Source: Hyphomonadaceae bacterium (GTDB lineage: Bacteria; Pseudomonadota; Alphaproteobacteria; Caulobacterales; Aquidulcibacteraceae). From it: a DNA stretch of 64,000 nt. Each line of letters begins with the position of its first letter. Position 1 is the first letter of the stretch. Made by a program: the position numbers and the translations under genes. Positions 8,128 through 17,117 of the stretch are shown here, piece after piece. The notes under the pieces are model-generated. The model was given only the letters and a program-made list of their open reading frames with translations, did no database searches and had not been told where the DNA came from. Where the stretch lies: positions 59,455-123,454 of the forward strand of contig JAEUMT010000008.1 in the NCBI GenBank assembly GCA_016791365.1. Direction: 5' to 3'.

Positions 8128-9661
8128 AGGCTACCTCCATATCGGAGGCGCGCGCACGGCCCTTTTCAATTGGCTGTTCGCCAAGAAGATGGGCGGAACT
8201 TTCCTGCTGCGGATCGAAGACACCGACCGCGCCCGCTCTACGCCCGAGGCGATCGAGGCCATCCTTGAGGGGATGGCATGGCTCGGTCTGAAGCACGACG
8301 GCCAGACGATTTACCAGTTCGCACGGGCCGAACGGCATCGCCAAGCTGCGGAAGAGATGATTGCGCGCGGGACCGCGTTCCGTTGTTACGTGACCCAGGA
8401 AGAACTTGAGCAGGATCGTGCGACGGCCAGTGAGCTGACCGACCGAATTCGTCACCTGCGAAACAGGCTTGTTCATGGAATGCCAGATGACCCCATCAAC
8501 CTGGAGGTCGATCTGGCGGGCATCGACATCAGCACGGAGTTTGGCGAACTCTCGCCAGCGGAGATGCACAGCCGCGGGCTCTTGTCTCTTTGGGCGACGG
8601 CCAAACTTCAACAACTGAATCCGGCGTTTCGCTCACCCTATCGCGATGGGAAGACGCCGCCCGCACCGGATGCGCCGTTCACGGTGCGGCTACGCGCGCC
8701 GGACGATGGCGAGGTCGTCAATGCCGACTTGATCCAGGGTGATGTGCGCATCAAGGCACGCGATATCGACGATCTGGTCCTGCTGCGGGCGGATGGGAAT
8801 CCGACTTACATGCTGGCGGTCGTGGTTGACGACCACGACATGGGTATCACGCATGTGATCCGCGGTGACGATCACCTTACCAACGCGGCGCGCCAAATAG
8901 TGATCTATCGCGCGATGGATTGGATCCCTCCGTTGTTCGCACACGTGCCGCTAATTCATGGTGAGGACGGGAAGAAGCTCTCGAAGCGCCACGGCGCTCA
9001 AGCCGTCGATGAGTGGCGCGATTTAGGCTATCTGCCAGAAGCAATGGACTCGTACCTGATGCGGCTCGGCTGGAGCCCCGGCCACGATGACATTTTGACG
9101 AAAGAGGAAGCGATTCCGCAGTTCGAGATCGGCCAAATCGGCAAGGCGCCCGCACGGCTCGACTTCAAGAAGCTCGATTCCGTCAACGCGCACTTCCTTT
9201 CCTTGGCCGATGATGCGCGGGTGACACGCCTCGTCGAGGAGCACATGAAGGCGCGCGGTGATGCGCCTTTGAGCGGCGACTCAGCCGCTGCTTTGGCGCG
9301 CGCCACGCCGGTGCTGAAAAAGCGGGCAAAGACCATTCCGGAGCTTGCCGAACAGGCGCGCTTCGTCTTGGCGAAACGACCTCTAACGCTTGACGACACA
9401 GCGAAAAAGTTGCTCAACGACGACTTCAAGCCACGTCTTTCGCGCCTGCGTGACGCGCTCCAAAAAGAGCCTACGTGGGACCATGTATCACTTGGCAGCG
9501 CCCTTAAGGCTTTCGCTACCAGCGAGGGCGTTGGCTTAGGGCAAATCGGCCCCGGTCTCAGGGCGGCGCTTACGGGTGGCGCGCCTTCTCCGGACCTCGG
9601 GCAGACATTGGAATTATTGGGGCGCGACGAAGCGTTGGCGCGGATCGCGGATCAAGTTTGA
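8093..9661 (+). CDS. gltX: Glutamyl-tRNA synthetase with an internal insertion
   Basis: Charges tRNA-Glu (in many alphaproteobacteria also tRNA-Gln) with glutamate. ATG 8093 gives the canonical start MSVVTRFAPSPTGYLHIGG. Class I signatures are HIGG at 16-19 and KLSKR at 295-299. At 522 residues it is about 50 longer than the usual ~470. The excess lies between CYVTQEELEQDR (98-109) and the rejoining block NPAFRSPYRDG (176-186), so residues ~111-168 form an insertion in the acceptor-binding region (see findings). The frame is intact and the downstream anticodon-binding part looks normal. gltA follows after 12 bases. Confidence 0.95.
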   Translation: MSVVTRFAPSPTGYLHIGGARTALFNWLFAKKMGGTFLLRIEDTDRARSTPEAIEAILEGMAWLGLKHDGQTIYQFARAERHRQAAEEMIARGTAFRCYVTQEELEQDRATASELTDRIRHLRNRLVHGMPDDPINLEVDLAGIDISTEFGELSPAEMHSRGLLSLWATAKLQQLNPAFRSPYRDGKTPPAPDAPFTVRLRAPDDGEVVNADLIQGDVRIKARDIDDLVLLRADGNPTYMLAVVVDDHDMGITHVIRGDDHLTNAARQIVIYRAMDWIPPLFAHVPLIHGEDGKKLSKRHGAQAVDEWRDLGYLPEAMDSYLMRLGWSPGHDDILTKEEAIPQFEIGQIGKAPARLDFKKLDSVNAHFLSLADDARVTRLVEEHMKARGDAPLSGDSAAALARATPVLKKRAKTIPELAEQARFVLAKRPLTLDDTAKKLLNDDFKPRLSRLRDALQKEPTWDHVSLGSALKAFATSEGVGLGQIGPGLRAALTGGAPSPDLGQTLELLGRDEALARIADQV

Positions 9662-9673
9662 GGACGAACGTCG

Positions 9674-10981
9674 ATGCAAAGCAAAATCACCAAGAAACCT
9701 TCGGCCACGATCACCGTGAACAACAAGCAGCTTGAGCTGCCGGTGTATGGCGGAAGCGTCGGCCCGGACGTCGTCGATATCCGCAAGCTCTACGCACAGA
9801 CGGGCGTGTTCACGTTTGACCCGGGCTTCACGTCAACAGCCTCGTGCGAAAGCCAGATCACCTACATCGACGGCGATGAAGGCGTGCTGCTCTATCGCGG
9901 CTACCCGATCGACCAACTGGCTGACCGGTCGAACTTCCTTGAAGTCTGTTACCTCCTCGCAAATGGCGAACTGCCAAACGAGGGCGAGTTTAAGCGCTTC
10001 GAGAGAGACATCACCTATCACACAATGCTGCACGCGCAGTTCGATCGCTTCTTCGAGGGCTTCCGTCGTGACGCGCATCCGATGGCGATCATGGTCGGCA
10101 CCGTCGGCGCTCTGGCCGCGTTCTATCACGACAGCACCGACATCAATGACGCAAAGCAACGCACCGTCGCCAGCCATCGCCTGATCGCGAAAATGCCGAC
10201 GATCGCGGCCCGCGCGTTCAAGTACTCGATCGGCCAGCCGTTCGTGTCGCCGCGCAACGAACTCGACTATTCCTCCAACTTCCTGCGCATGTGCTTTGCG
10301 GTGCCCGCCGAGGATTACAAGATCAACCCGGTGCTGGCGCGCGCCATGGATGTGTTCTTCATCCTTCACGCCGATCACGAGCAAAACGCCTCGACCTCGA
10401 CGGTGCGTCTCGCCGGCTCATCGGGCGCCAACCCGTTTGCCTGCATTTCCTCCGGCATCGCGTGCCTCTGGGGCCCGGCTCACGGGGGCGCCAACGAAGC
10501 GGCGCTCAACATGCTCGAAGAGATCGGGCACGTGGACAACATTCCGGAATTCATCCGCCGCGTGAAAGACCCGAACGATGACGTGCGCCTGATGGGCTTC
10601 GGTCACCGCGTCTATAAGAACTACGACCCCCGCGCGAAGGCGATGCAGAAACTTTGCCACCAGGTGCTGAAAGAAACCGGCGGCGAAGATAACCCGACGC
10701 TGAAAGTCGCGATGGAGCTCGAAAAGATCGCGTTGAACGACGAGTATTTCGTCAGCCGCAAACTCTATCCGAACATCGATTTCTATTCGGGCATCACGCT
10801 GCGCGCGATGGGCTTCCCAACCTCGATGTTCACCGTGCTGTTCGCGGTGGCGCGCACTGTCGGCTGGATCGCGCAATGGACCGAAATGATGGAAGACGAA
10901 AGCCAGAAGATCGGCCGTCCGCGTCAGGTCTATACCGGCGCGCCGCAGCGCGATTACGTCGAGCGCGCCAAGCGGGGCTAA
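9674..10981 (+). CDS. gltA: Citrate synthase
   Basis: Condenses acetyl-CoA with oxaloacetate to enter the TCA cycle. The 435-residue protein is the NADH-sensitive type II form typical of proteobacteria. Catalytic residues are visible: His270 in GPAHGG, His311 in [13 protein letters not shown], and Asp369 in NIDFYSGI. The N-terminal beta domain (residues 1-60) characteristic of the hexameric type is present. Only 12 bases separate it from gltX, which suggests cotranscription. Confidence 0.97.
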   Translation: MQSKITKKPSATITVNNKQLELPVYGGSVGPDVVDIRKLYAQTGVFTFDPGFTSTASCESQITYIDGDEGVLLYRGYPIDQLADRSNFLEVCYLLANGELPNEGEFKRFERDITYHTMLHAQFDRFFEGFRRDAHPMAIMVGTVGALAAFYHDSTDINDAKQRTVASHRLIAKMPTIAARAFKYSIGQPFVSPRNELDYSSNFLRMCFAVPAEDYKINPVLARAMDVFFILHADHEQNASTSTVRLAGSSGANPFACISSGIACLWGPAHGGANEAALNMLEEIGHVDNIPEFIRRVKDPNDDVRLMGFGHRVYKNYDPRAKAMQKLCHQVLKETGGEDNPTLKVAMELEKIALNDEYFVSRKLYPNIDFYSGITLRAMGFPTSMFTVLFAVARTVGWIAQWTEMMEDESQKIGRPRQVYTGAPQRDYVERAKRG

Positions 10982-10983
10982 GC

Positions 10984-11012
10984 GGGAAATCGCGGCCGCC
11001 TTCCCTATTTTT
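10984..11012 (+). terminator. Possible weak terminator after gltA
   Basis: A short inverted repeat, GGGAA (10984-10988) with TTCCC (11001-11005), encloses a GC-rich loop and is followed by TATTTTT. It lies three bases after the gltA stop. The stem is only five pairs, so this is tentative. Confidence 0.3.
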
Positions 11013-11033
11013 CCTGGTCTAAACGGGTTCTGG

Positions 11034-11051
11034 GGCGTCTATTCAGACGCC
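11034..11051 (+). other. Small hairpin in the leader of the secreted repeat protein
   Basis: Perfect 7-bp stem GGCGTCT / AGACGCC with an ATTC loop and no T-run after it. It lies 68 bases before the start codon at 11119. It could be a 5'-leader structure or the second half of termination after gltA; no function can be assigned. Confidence 0.3.
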
Positions 11052-11118
11052 GCTCAGAGCAGCGCGCGCCTAATTGGCGCGGTTTGGGAAACCAAGGCCC
11101 ATAAAAGGGAGGGCTTTC

Positions 11119-12102
11119 ATGTTGAAGAAACTAGCCGCGGTATGCGCGGCAGCGTCGGCGCTTTTAGTGCTCGGCGCGGCCGCGGCCCATGCCGCCGTCA
11201 ATGACTTCGTTGGCCAATGGACAAATCAGGACGCCAGCACCAGCGACGTAACGCGCGTAACCGTCACACGGACCGGCGGGACACTACGCGTCAACGTCTT
11301 CGGCCGTTGCAGTCCCACCGATTGCGACTGGGGTGCTGTCAACGCGACCGCGTTCGCGACGACGGCCGCCGGCAACGTCAACAACGACGCCGACGTTGTA
11401 CTGGCCACCTACACGCAAGGCTTCGCACGCAAGACAGTGCTGCTGCGCCTGAACGGTTCGAACATCGCGTACGAAGTGTTCACGGAGTTCACCGATAGCT
11501 CAGGCCGCGCCAACTATCGCACAAGCGGACGATTGGCCCGTGCAACGGAAGGCGGCCTTCGCGTTCCCGGCATCCGTGTTCCGGGCGTTGTCATCCCCGG
11601 CGGAGTCATTCCAGGCCGCATCGAGGGCGCCGCTGCCCTTAGTGAGGACTGTGTGAGCTTCACGCCTGGCGCGCTGCGCGTGCAGAACGTCAGCGGCCGG
11701 TGGAAGATCACCGAAGGCTCACACTGGGTCGCGGACTTCGGGTCGAACCGCGCGGCGGCCGACCAAGGCTTGGCGATCATCCTGCGCTACGGCTTCACGT
11801 CACAATGCTTCGTGGCGCGTCCCAACCCGAACATGACCTACTGGCGCCGCGGTGAGCGCGTCCCGAACCTGCCGACAGGCGCGGGCGAAGACTGCATCGC
11901 CGTGAACCCGGCCAACGTCGAAGCGCGTAACGTGAGTGGCGCGTGGAAGGTTGTGCAGGGCAACCAATGGATGCTCGATTTTGGCGCCAACCGCGAAGGC
12001 GCTGAACAAGCTGTGCGCGTCATCCAGACGCATAACCTCAACCGCCAATGCTTCGTGTCACGGCCCAATCCGCCGATGACCTATTGGCTCTCGGCGCCGT
12101 AA
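11119..12102 (+). CDS. Secreted protein with two tandem 'CFV-RP-P-MTYW' repeats
   Basis: A 327-residue exported protein of unknown function. ATG 11119 follows GGGAGGG and begins a signal peptide with cleavage near residue 26 (AAHA). Residues 27-142 form a beta-rich domain (VNDFVGQWTNQD; two cysteines at 64 and 69), possibly lipocalin-like. A Val/Pro/Gly linker (148-168) follows. Two homologous repeats come next, at about 176-242 and 257-323: each starts EDC, contains VSGxWK, DFGxNR and QCFVxRPNPxMTYW, and carries one Cys at each end that could form a disulfide. Such repeats occur in secreted proteins of several phyla, but I cannot name a function. A strong terminator follows. Confidence 0.85.
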   Translation: MLKKLAAVCAAASALLVLGAAAAHAAVNDFVGQWTNQDASTSDVTRVTVTRTGGTLRVNVFGRCSPTDCDWGAVNATAFATTAAGNVNNDADVVLATYTQGFARKTVLLRLNGSNIAYEVFTEFTDSSGRANYRTSGRLARATEGGLRVPGIRVPGVVIPGGVIPGRIEGAAALSEDCVSFTPGALRVQNVSGRWKITEGSHWVADFGSNRAAADQGLAIILRYGFTSQCFVARPNPNMTYWRRGERVPNLPTGAGEDCIAVNPANVEARNVSGAWKVVQGNQWMLDFGANREGAEQAVRVIQTHNLNRQCFVSRPNPPMTYWLSAP

Positions 12103-12118
12103 GCGCTCATAAACTGAA

Positions 12119-13282
12119 CTAGGTGGCGGTCCCGGCGACGGGACCGCCATTTTTCATGACCCGCAACACGGTATCGGCGGCGATGTCGGCGGCGGGTGTG
12201 CCGCCCCTGCCCATCTTCGCAAGCGCTTCGTCCTGAGCGCGGATTTGCGCTTCGCGCGCATCTTCGCTGTCAAGCAACGGCGCCGCCGCTGCGGCAATGT
12301 TCTCGGGCGTGCACTTGGTCTGAATGAATTCCGGCGCGACTTCGGCGTCAGCGGCCACGTTCATCAGCGTCGCGTATTTGGACTTGAACAAGAACGCCCG
12401 GATGATCGCCCAGGTTATCCAGCCGAGCTTATATCCGACGACAACCGGCGTGCCCTGCAGCGCAACTTCGGTGGTGACGGTGCCGGACGCGGCGAGCGCA
12501 ACGGTGGCGGCGGCGAATGCATCCTCCTTCTCGCTCTCATCAAGGATGCGAACGGCGCCAGGCACTTGCGCCGTCACCTGATCGCGCACGCTGTTCGCGG
12601 CGACAGTGATGATGCGCACGTCGCGGTCGCGATCCAGCAACTCCGCCGCGGCCCAAAGTGTTGGCCCGATGCGGCGAATCTCGGCGCTGCGGCTGCCTGG
12701 AAGAACGAGAATCACTTTTTCCTTCGCCGTGTACCCCTGGCGCGCGCGTAAGGCCGGGCCATCACCAGGCGCGTATCGGCCGAGCGCCGGATGGCCGCAG
12801 ACAGTGCATGCAAGACCATAGGGCTCGTAGAACGGCGTTTCGAAATCGTGGATGCAGATCAGATGGTCGACGGCGGCGGCAAGCGTCTTGGCGCGCCCGG
12901 GTCGCGTCGCCCACACTTGCGGTCCGATGTATTTCACCAATTTGATATGTGGCGCGGCCGCGCGAACACCGTGCGCCACGCGGAGCGTGAACCCCCAGGA
13001 ATCGATCAGGACAACGACGTCGGGCTTGGCCTTGAGGATCGCCGCAACCGTCGCGCTTACAGCGGCTTTCACACGCGAGTACGCAAGCAGCCCATCGACG
13101 AAGCCAAGAACAGCAAGTCCTTTGATGTCCGCCTGACTTGGAACGCCCTGCTGGGCCATGAGCGGGCCGCCAACGCCCTGAATATCAAGCGCGCCATCCC
13201 GCTCCCGCAGCACACGTGCGAGATCGGCCCCAAGCGCATCGCCGGATGATTCCGCGGCGACGAGGAAGATGCGCCCGCTCAC
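12119..13282 (-). CDS. lpxB: Lipid-A-disaccharide synthase
   Basis: GT19 glycosyltransferase that joins UDP-2,3-diacylglucosamine and lipid X into the lipid A disaccharide at the inner membrane surface. The 387-residue protein opens MSGRIFLVAAESSGDALGADL, typical of the family, and has the conserved VLPGSRSAEIRRIGP block and ASGTVTTEVALQGTPVVVGYK near the C-terminus. It is the last gene of the envelope operon; its ATG overlaps the lpxI stop by four bases. The final codons overlap a terminator serving the opposite strand. Confidence 0.97.
   Translation of the reverse strand: MSGRIFLVAAESSGDALGADLARVLRERDGALDIQGVGGPLMAQQGVPSQADIKGLAVLGFVDGLLAYSRVKAAVSATVAAILKAKPDVVVLIDSWGFTLRVAHGVRAAAPHIKLVKYIGPQVWATRPGRAKTLAAAVDHLICIHDFETPFYEPYGLACTVCGHPALGRYAPGDGPALRARQGYTAKEKVILVLPGSRSAEIRRIGPTLWAAAELLDRDRDVRIITVAANSVRDQVTAQVPGAVRILDESEKEDAFAAATVALAASGTVTTEVALQGTPVVVGYKLGWITWAIIRAFLFKSKYATLMNVAADAEVAPEFIQTKCTPENIAAAAAPLLDSEDAREAQIRAQDEALAKMGRGGTPAADIAADTVLRVMKNGGPVAGTAT
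12124..12154 (+). terminator. Rho-independent terminator for the secreted repeat protein, inside the lpxB 3' end
   Basis: Perfect 11-bp stem (12124-12134 with 12139-12149), GCGA tetraloop, then TTTTT. It serves plus-strand transcription from the gene ending at 12102. It lies entirely within the last codons of the convergent lpxB gene (NGGPVAGT), so one sequence codes and terminates. Confidence 0.85.
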
Positions 13283-14136
13283 GCCTTGTCCGTTTCATCG
13301 GCGGTGAAACCGTACACGAAAATACCATGGCGATTGGCGGCGGCGACGATGTCGGCGCGGCGGACCGCGAGCGCGCCCTGCGCTTCAACGGCAATGCCGG
13401 CCAATCCCGCGGCGGCCGCGCCCTCGACAGTGCGAACGCCGATTGTAGGCAGATCGATGCGGCGCTCTTGAATTGGCTTGGGCCGCTTCACCAGTACGCC
13501 GCGGCGCGCTTGCGGCGTGCCGCGGATTGTTGTCGGCAACTCGGCGACACGCCGCAGCATGGCGTCCGTGCCTTCTTGCGCTTCGACGGCAAGCACAAGC
13601 CCGTCACAGGCCACGACGCCTTGGCCGATGTCGAACGCGCCGCTGGCGGCAGCCACTTTCGCCGCTTTGATCATATCGCGTTTGTGCTGGTCGTTTGGCG
13701 CGACGACACCCCACGCGCCAGGCGCCGCGAGCAAATCGTGCATGACCTGATCGGCGCCGACGACCCGGAAGCCGGCCTTCTCGTGTTCGCTCAAAACGGC
13801 GCGCAGCAAAGCGTCATCGCCTTGCGGCATCGCCGCCAGAATGGCGGGCAGCATGGTGAGCGCGACATCGTCGAATTGGAGCGTCTTCAAATCGGGCCGT
13901 TGCACTTGTCCGAGCATCACGATCGCATCGCAACCGGCTTCGCGGATCGCATCCATGCGCGCGCCCATCTGGCCGAGACCGTGCGTGGCGCCGGGATGCG
14001 TGTCGAGCGCCGGGTCGGCCATGTTGGCCACGCGCGCCACAAAGTATGGGCGCTGCGTTGAGGCCAGATGCTCGGCGAGCACGACCGGCAACTCACCGCC
14101 ACCGGCGATGACGCCAAGCTTGCGCCAGCCGTTCAT
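13279..14136 (-). CDS. lpxI: UDP-2,3-diacylglucosamine pyrophosphatase, LpxI type
   Basis: Hydrolyses UDP-2,3-diacylglucosamine to lipid X and UMP, between LpxD and LpxB. This is the alphaproteobacterial LpxI (DUF1009) rather than LpxH. ATG 14136 gives MNGWRKLGVIAGGGELPVVL, the family start; the open frame extends further upstream but overlaps lpxA. It has 285 residues, the usual size, with two domains (N-terminal GVIAGGGELP, C-terminal DIGQGVVACDGLVLAVEAQEG). It begins two bases after the lpxA stop. Confidence 0.95.
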   Translation of the reverse strand: MNGWRKLGVIAGGGELPVVLAEHLASTQRPYFVARVANMADPALDTHPGATHGLGQMGARMDAIREAGCDAIVMLGQVQRPDLKTLQFDDVALTMLPAILAAMPQGDDALLRAVLSEHEKAGFRVVGADQVMHDLLAAPGAWGVVAPNDQHKRDMIKAAKVAAASGAFDIGQGVVACDGLVLAVEAQEGTDAMLRRVAELPTTIRGTPQARRGVLVKRPKPIQERRIDLPTIGVRTVEGAAAAGLAGIAVEAQGALAVRRADIVAAANRHGIFVYGFTADETDKA

Positions 14137-14138
14137 TC

Positions 14139-14930
14139 CTAGTCCCGCGGCATGCAAAGATTGCGCGCGGAATCCACACGGATGAAGTCGACGATCTCCA
14201 TGACTTGCGGATTGCCGGAATACGCTTCGACGCAATCTTCGATGCGCTCCTGGAATGTGCCTTCTTCCGCGAAGAGCAAACGATAAGCGGCGCGGAGATC
14301 GTGGATCTGCTCGCGGGTGAAGCCACGGCGTTTTAGACCCACGACATTGAGCCCGCCGAGGTGCGCGTGGTTGCCGATGGCCGAGCCGAACGGAATGAGG
14401 TCGGTCGTCATCAGCGCGCTGGCGCCGACGAACGAGTAGCGGCCAACACGGCCGTGCTGGTGCACGCCCGACAGGCCGCCAAGAAACGCAAAGTCGCCGA
14501 CTTGCACATGCCCGCCGATCGTCGCGGTCTGCGCCATGATCACGTTGTTGCTGACGATGCAATCGTGCGCGACGTGGCAATTGCCCATGATCAGGCAGTC
14601 ATTGCCGATGGTTGTGACCGCGCGGCCGCGCACGGTGCCGCGATGAATCGTGGCGTGCTCGCGAATGACGTTATTGTCGCCGATGACGAGTTTCGTCGGT
14701 TCGCCTTTGTAGGAAAGGTCCTGCGGCGCCCCGCCGAGGCCTACGAACGGCCACACGGTGTTGTTCTTCCCCAGTTCCGTGTGGCTCTCGATGAAGACGT
14801 GGGCGATGAGCTTGCTGCCTTCGCCGATTTTCACGTTCGGACCGATCACGCAGCCCGGGCCAATCTCGACATTCGCGCCAAGTTCGGCGCTGTCATCGAC
14901 AACGGCTGTCTTGTGGACGTTGGCGCTCAT
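14139..14930 (-). CDS. lpxA: UDP-N-acetylglucosamine acyltransferase
   Basis: First acylation step of lipid A synthesis, using hydroxyacyl-ACP. The 263-residue protein is a left-handed beta-helix of hexapeptide repeats (NVEIGPGCVIGPNVKIGEGS) with the diagnostic GGAPQDLSYKGE (66-77). The catalytic histidine is His122 in NCHVAHDC, matching E. coli His125. It ends in a helical C-terminal domain. ATG 14930 overlaps the fabZ stop by four bases. Confidence 0.97.
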   Translation of the reverse strand: MSANVHKTAVVDDSAELGANVEIGPGCVIGPNVKIGEGSKLIAHVFIESHTELGKNNTVWPFVGLGGAPQDLSYKGEPTKLVIGDNNVIREHATIHRGTVRGRAVTTIGNDCLIMGNCHVAHDCIVSNNVIMAQTATIGGHVQVGDFAFLGGLSGVHQHGRVGRYSFVGASALMTTDLIPFGSAIGNHAHLGGLNVVGLKRRGFTREQIHDLRAAYRLLFAEEGTFQERIEDCVEAYSGNPQVMEIVDFIRVDSARNLCMPRD

Positions 14931-15421
14931 AGCGAATCCTGTGGGCGATCAGCTTTCATTGCCGCGAATGTGCAGTCGGTCGCGAGCTCGCCGCGTACTT
15001 CCACACGGCCGCGGAATTTGAAGATGTTGCGCCGCTCGAACAGCACTTCGACGAACATCTCCATCGTGTCGCCCGGCATCACCGGCTTCTTGAAGCGGGC
15101 GTTCTCGACCGACATGAACAGGATGAGATGCTTGGTGATGTCGGCGTTCAGCGTCTTCGACATCAGCACGGCGCCCGTCTGCGCCAGCGCCTCGATCTGC
15201 AGAACGCCTGGCATGACAGGCGCACCTGGGAAGTGGCCCGGGAAAAACGGCTCGTTGATGGTGACGTTCTTGATGCCGCGGATCGACTTGTTCGGGATGT
15301 ACTCAATCGCGCGGTCGATGAGCAGGAACGGATAGCGGTGCGGAAGCCGGCGCAGGATTTCGCCGATCTCGATCACGTCGTCCGTGGTCTTCTGCTGTTC
15401 GGTCAGATCATTTGCTTTCAT
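14927..15421 (-). CDS. fabZ: 3-hydroxyacyl-ACP dehydratase
   Basis: Dehydrates 3-hydroxyacyl-ACP in fatty acid elongation and competes with LpxA/LpxD for the same substrate pool, which fits its place between lpxA and lpxD. The 164-residue hot-dog fold protein has LRRLPHRYPFLLIDR near the N-terminus and the active-site His63 and Glu77 (PFFPGHFPGAPVMPGVLQIE). Its start overlaps the lpxD end by 14 bases. Confidence 0.97.
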   Translation of the reverse strand: MKANDLTEQQKTTDDVIEIGEILRRLPHRYPFLLIDRAIEYIPNKSIRGIKNVTINEPFFPGHFPGAPVMPGVLQIEALAQTGAVLMSKTLNADITKHLILFMSVENARFKKPVMPGDTMEMFVEVLFERRNIFKFRGRVEVRGELATDCTFAAMKADRPQDSL

Positions 15422-16415
15422 CGCGCGTCCCTGCGGCGGCTCGGCGGCTCAGCCATGCTGCTTCTCGTAGCCATTTACGTAACGGTTTGGCCGGATATCC
15501 GCTCCAGACCTCGCCTGGCGGCACGTCTTGGAACACGGCGGCGCCGCCTGCAAGGGTAGCGCCTGCCCCGATGTTGCGGTGATCCGCCACGCCGACGCGG
15601 CCGCCCAAGGTGACGCCGTCGCCAATTTTCGTGGAGCCGGAAATTCCGCCGAAGCCCGCCATCAGAACGCCGCGGCCAATCTGACAATTGTGGGCGATGT
15701 GACAGAGATTATCGATCTTGGCGCCCTCGCCGATCACCGTGTCTTCAAACACGCCACGATCAATGCAGGTATTGGCGCCGATGGTGACTTTGTCCTGCAC
15801 CACCACACGGCCGAGATGAGGAACGTCAATTGGACCGGACGCGTCGCCCGCCACGCCGAAGCCTTGCTCGCCAATCACCGCACCGGCGAGAACGTTCACG
15901 TCGTCGCCGATGAGCGCAAAAAAGATCGAAGCGCGCGCGCCAATCCTGGTGCGGCGTCCGATAGCGACGCCTGCGCCGATAACGCTGTTGGGACCGATCT
16001 CCGCGCCAGCGCCGATCTCCGCGCCCGGACCAATGACGACGCCGGCGCCAAGGCGCACGCCCTCCTCAAGCTTAGCCGTTGGATCAACCGCGGGCGCGCC
16101 CGATGTGAAGCTACGCCCACGCACCAATAGCGGCACGACGCGGGCGAAGAATGAGCGTGGCCGGTCGGTGAGGATGAGAGCGGCCGCCTTTGGCGCCAGG
16201 TGCGCCAAGGCTGGAGGAACAATACAGGCGCCAGGTGCGGACTCGAGCGCCGCGCCCTTCTTGCCTTCGTAATAGCAAAGGTCGCCCGGGCCGGCGTTAT
16301 CGGCAGGCGCGGCGCCGGTGATTGCGCGTTCGGCGTCGCCGCCAATATCGCTGGAAGGCGCAAGCGCCCGGACCGTCACCGGTCCGAGCGCCTCGTAAAA
16401 GCGGGGATCGATCAT
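15408..16415 (-). CDS. lpxD: UDP-3-O-acylglucosamine N-acyltransferase
   Basis: Adds the N-linked hydroxyacyl chain in lipid A synthesis. The 335-residue protein has an N-terminal uridine-binding domain (1-~105), a beta-helix of hexapeptide repeats (~110-290), the catalytic-histidine region HIAHNCQIGRG, and a C-terminal helix (PLRKWLREAAWLSRR). Repetitive codons for the hexapeptides produce short tandem DNA repeats near 15980-16040. It lies 50 bases downstream of the ompH-like gene. Confidence 0.96.
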   Translation of the reverse strand: MIDPRFYEALGPVTVRALAPSSDIGGDAERAITGAAPADNAGPGDLCYYEGKKGAALESAPGACIVPPALAHLAPKAAALILTDRPRSFFARVVPLLVRGRSFTSGAPAVDPTAKLEEGVRLGAGVVIGPGAEIGAGAEIGPNSVIGAGVAIGRRTRIGARASIFFALIGDDVNVLAGAVIGEQGFGVAGDASGPIDVPHLGRVVVQDKVTIGANTCIDRGVFEDTVIGEGAKIDNLCHIAHNCQIGRGVLMAGFGGISGSTKIGDGVTLGGRVGVADHRNIGAGATLAGGAAVFQDVPPGEVWSGYPAKPLRKWLREAAWLSRRAAAGTRDESK

Positions 16416-16465
16416 GCGCCGACTATCTGGCGCCGCCGAAGCCCGATGTCACTGCCTGTCCGGCC

Positions 16466-17104
16466 TTATTGAGCCGGCGGTTGTGCGGCCGGCGCTTGTG
16501 CCTGGCACTCGCTGGCCGAATGGCGCGCCACGTTGGCGACGCGCGTGTTTTGGTTCTGGTCGAGCTGCTGAATCACGGCTGCGGTGATGTCGAAGTTCGG
16601 GTCAGAATGGGTGACGTTGCTGGCGTCGATCACGATACCGGCGCTGCGCGATTGCATGACGGTTTGGATCACCGGGCCGACCTGGCGGTCAAAATCACGC
16701 AGCGCGAGAAATTGCGAGCATTCAAGGTCGCCGCGGATGCCGGTGGCGCGGGCGTCGAATTGCTGCCGGCGCTGGGCGAACTGCTGAACGGCTGCGTTCG
16801 AACGGATCTGCTCTTGCGACATGTTGCGCGTGGTTGTCGCCAAGCGCGCCGCTTCCTGTTCGAGCGATTGTTGCTCCGGCGCGAGCGCCTGCGCTTCGGT
16901 GCCGAACTGCTGACGCAGCGCGCCGAGTTTGGCCTGCAAATCGCGTCCCAAGACGGATTCGACCGCGACGCGTTGATAATTGATCACCACCGCCGTCGTT
17001 GATTGATTGTTGTTGCCGCGATTGCGCTGAGCCAGCGCATCCGACGACACAGAGATCGCGGCCACCGCAAAAGCGGCCGCTGAAAGCAAACTCACCACAC
17101 GCAT
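16466..17104 (-). CDS. OmpH/Skp-family periplasmic chaperone
   Basis: Periplasmic holdase that keeps unfolded outer-membrane proteins soluble on the way to BamA, which is encoded directly upstream. ATG 17104 follows GAGGAG and begins a signal peptide cleaved near DALAQ. The 212-residue protein has a Gln/Glu-rich amphipathic helical middle (LGALRQQFGTEAQALAPEQQSLEQE and on), the long tentacle helices of this family. It ends in a beta segment with VIDASNVTHSDPNFDITAAVIQQL. An in-frame extension to 17212 runs into bamA and is not used. Confidence 0.88.
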   Translation of the reverse strand: MRVVSLLSAAAFAVAAISVSSDALAQRNRGNNNQSTTAVVINYQRVAVESVLGRDLQAKLGALRQQFGTEAQALAPEQQSLEQEAARLATTTRNMSQEQIRSNAAVQQFAQRRQQFDARATGIRGDLECSQFLALRDFDRQVGPVIQTVMQSRSAGIVIDASNVTHSDPNFDITAAVIQQLDQNQNTRVANVARHSASECQAQAPAAQPPAQ

Positions 17105-17117
17105 ATTGCGTTTCTCC

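Noticed and set aside
15960..16040. Short tandem DNA repeat with GCGCCGATCTCCGCG units
   Set aside because: Explained by hexapeptide codons of the LpxD beta-helix.
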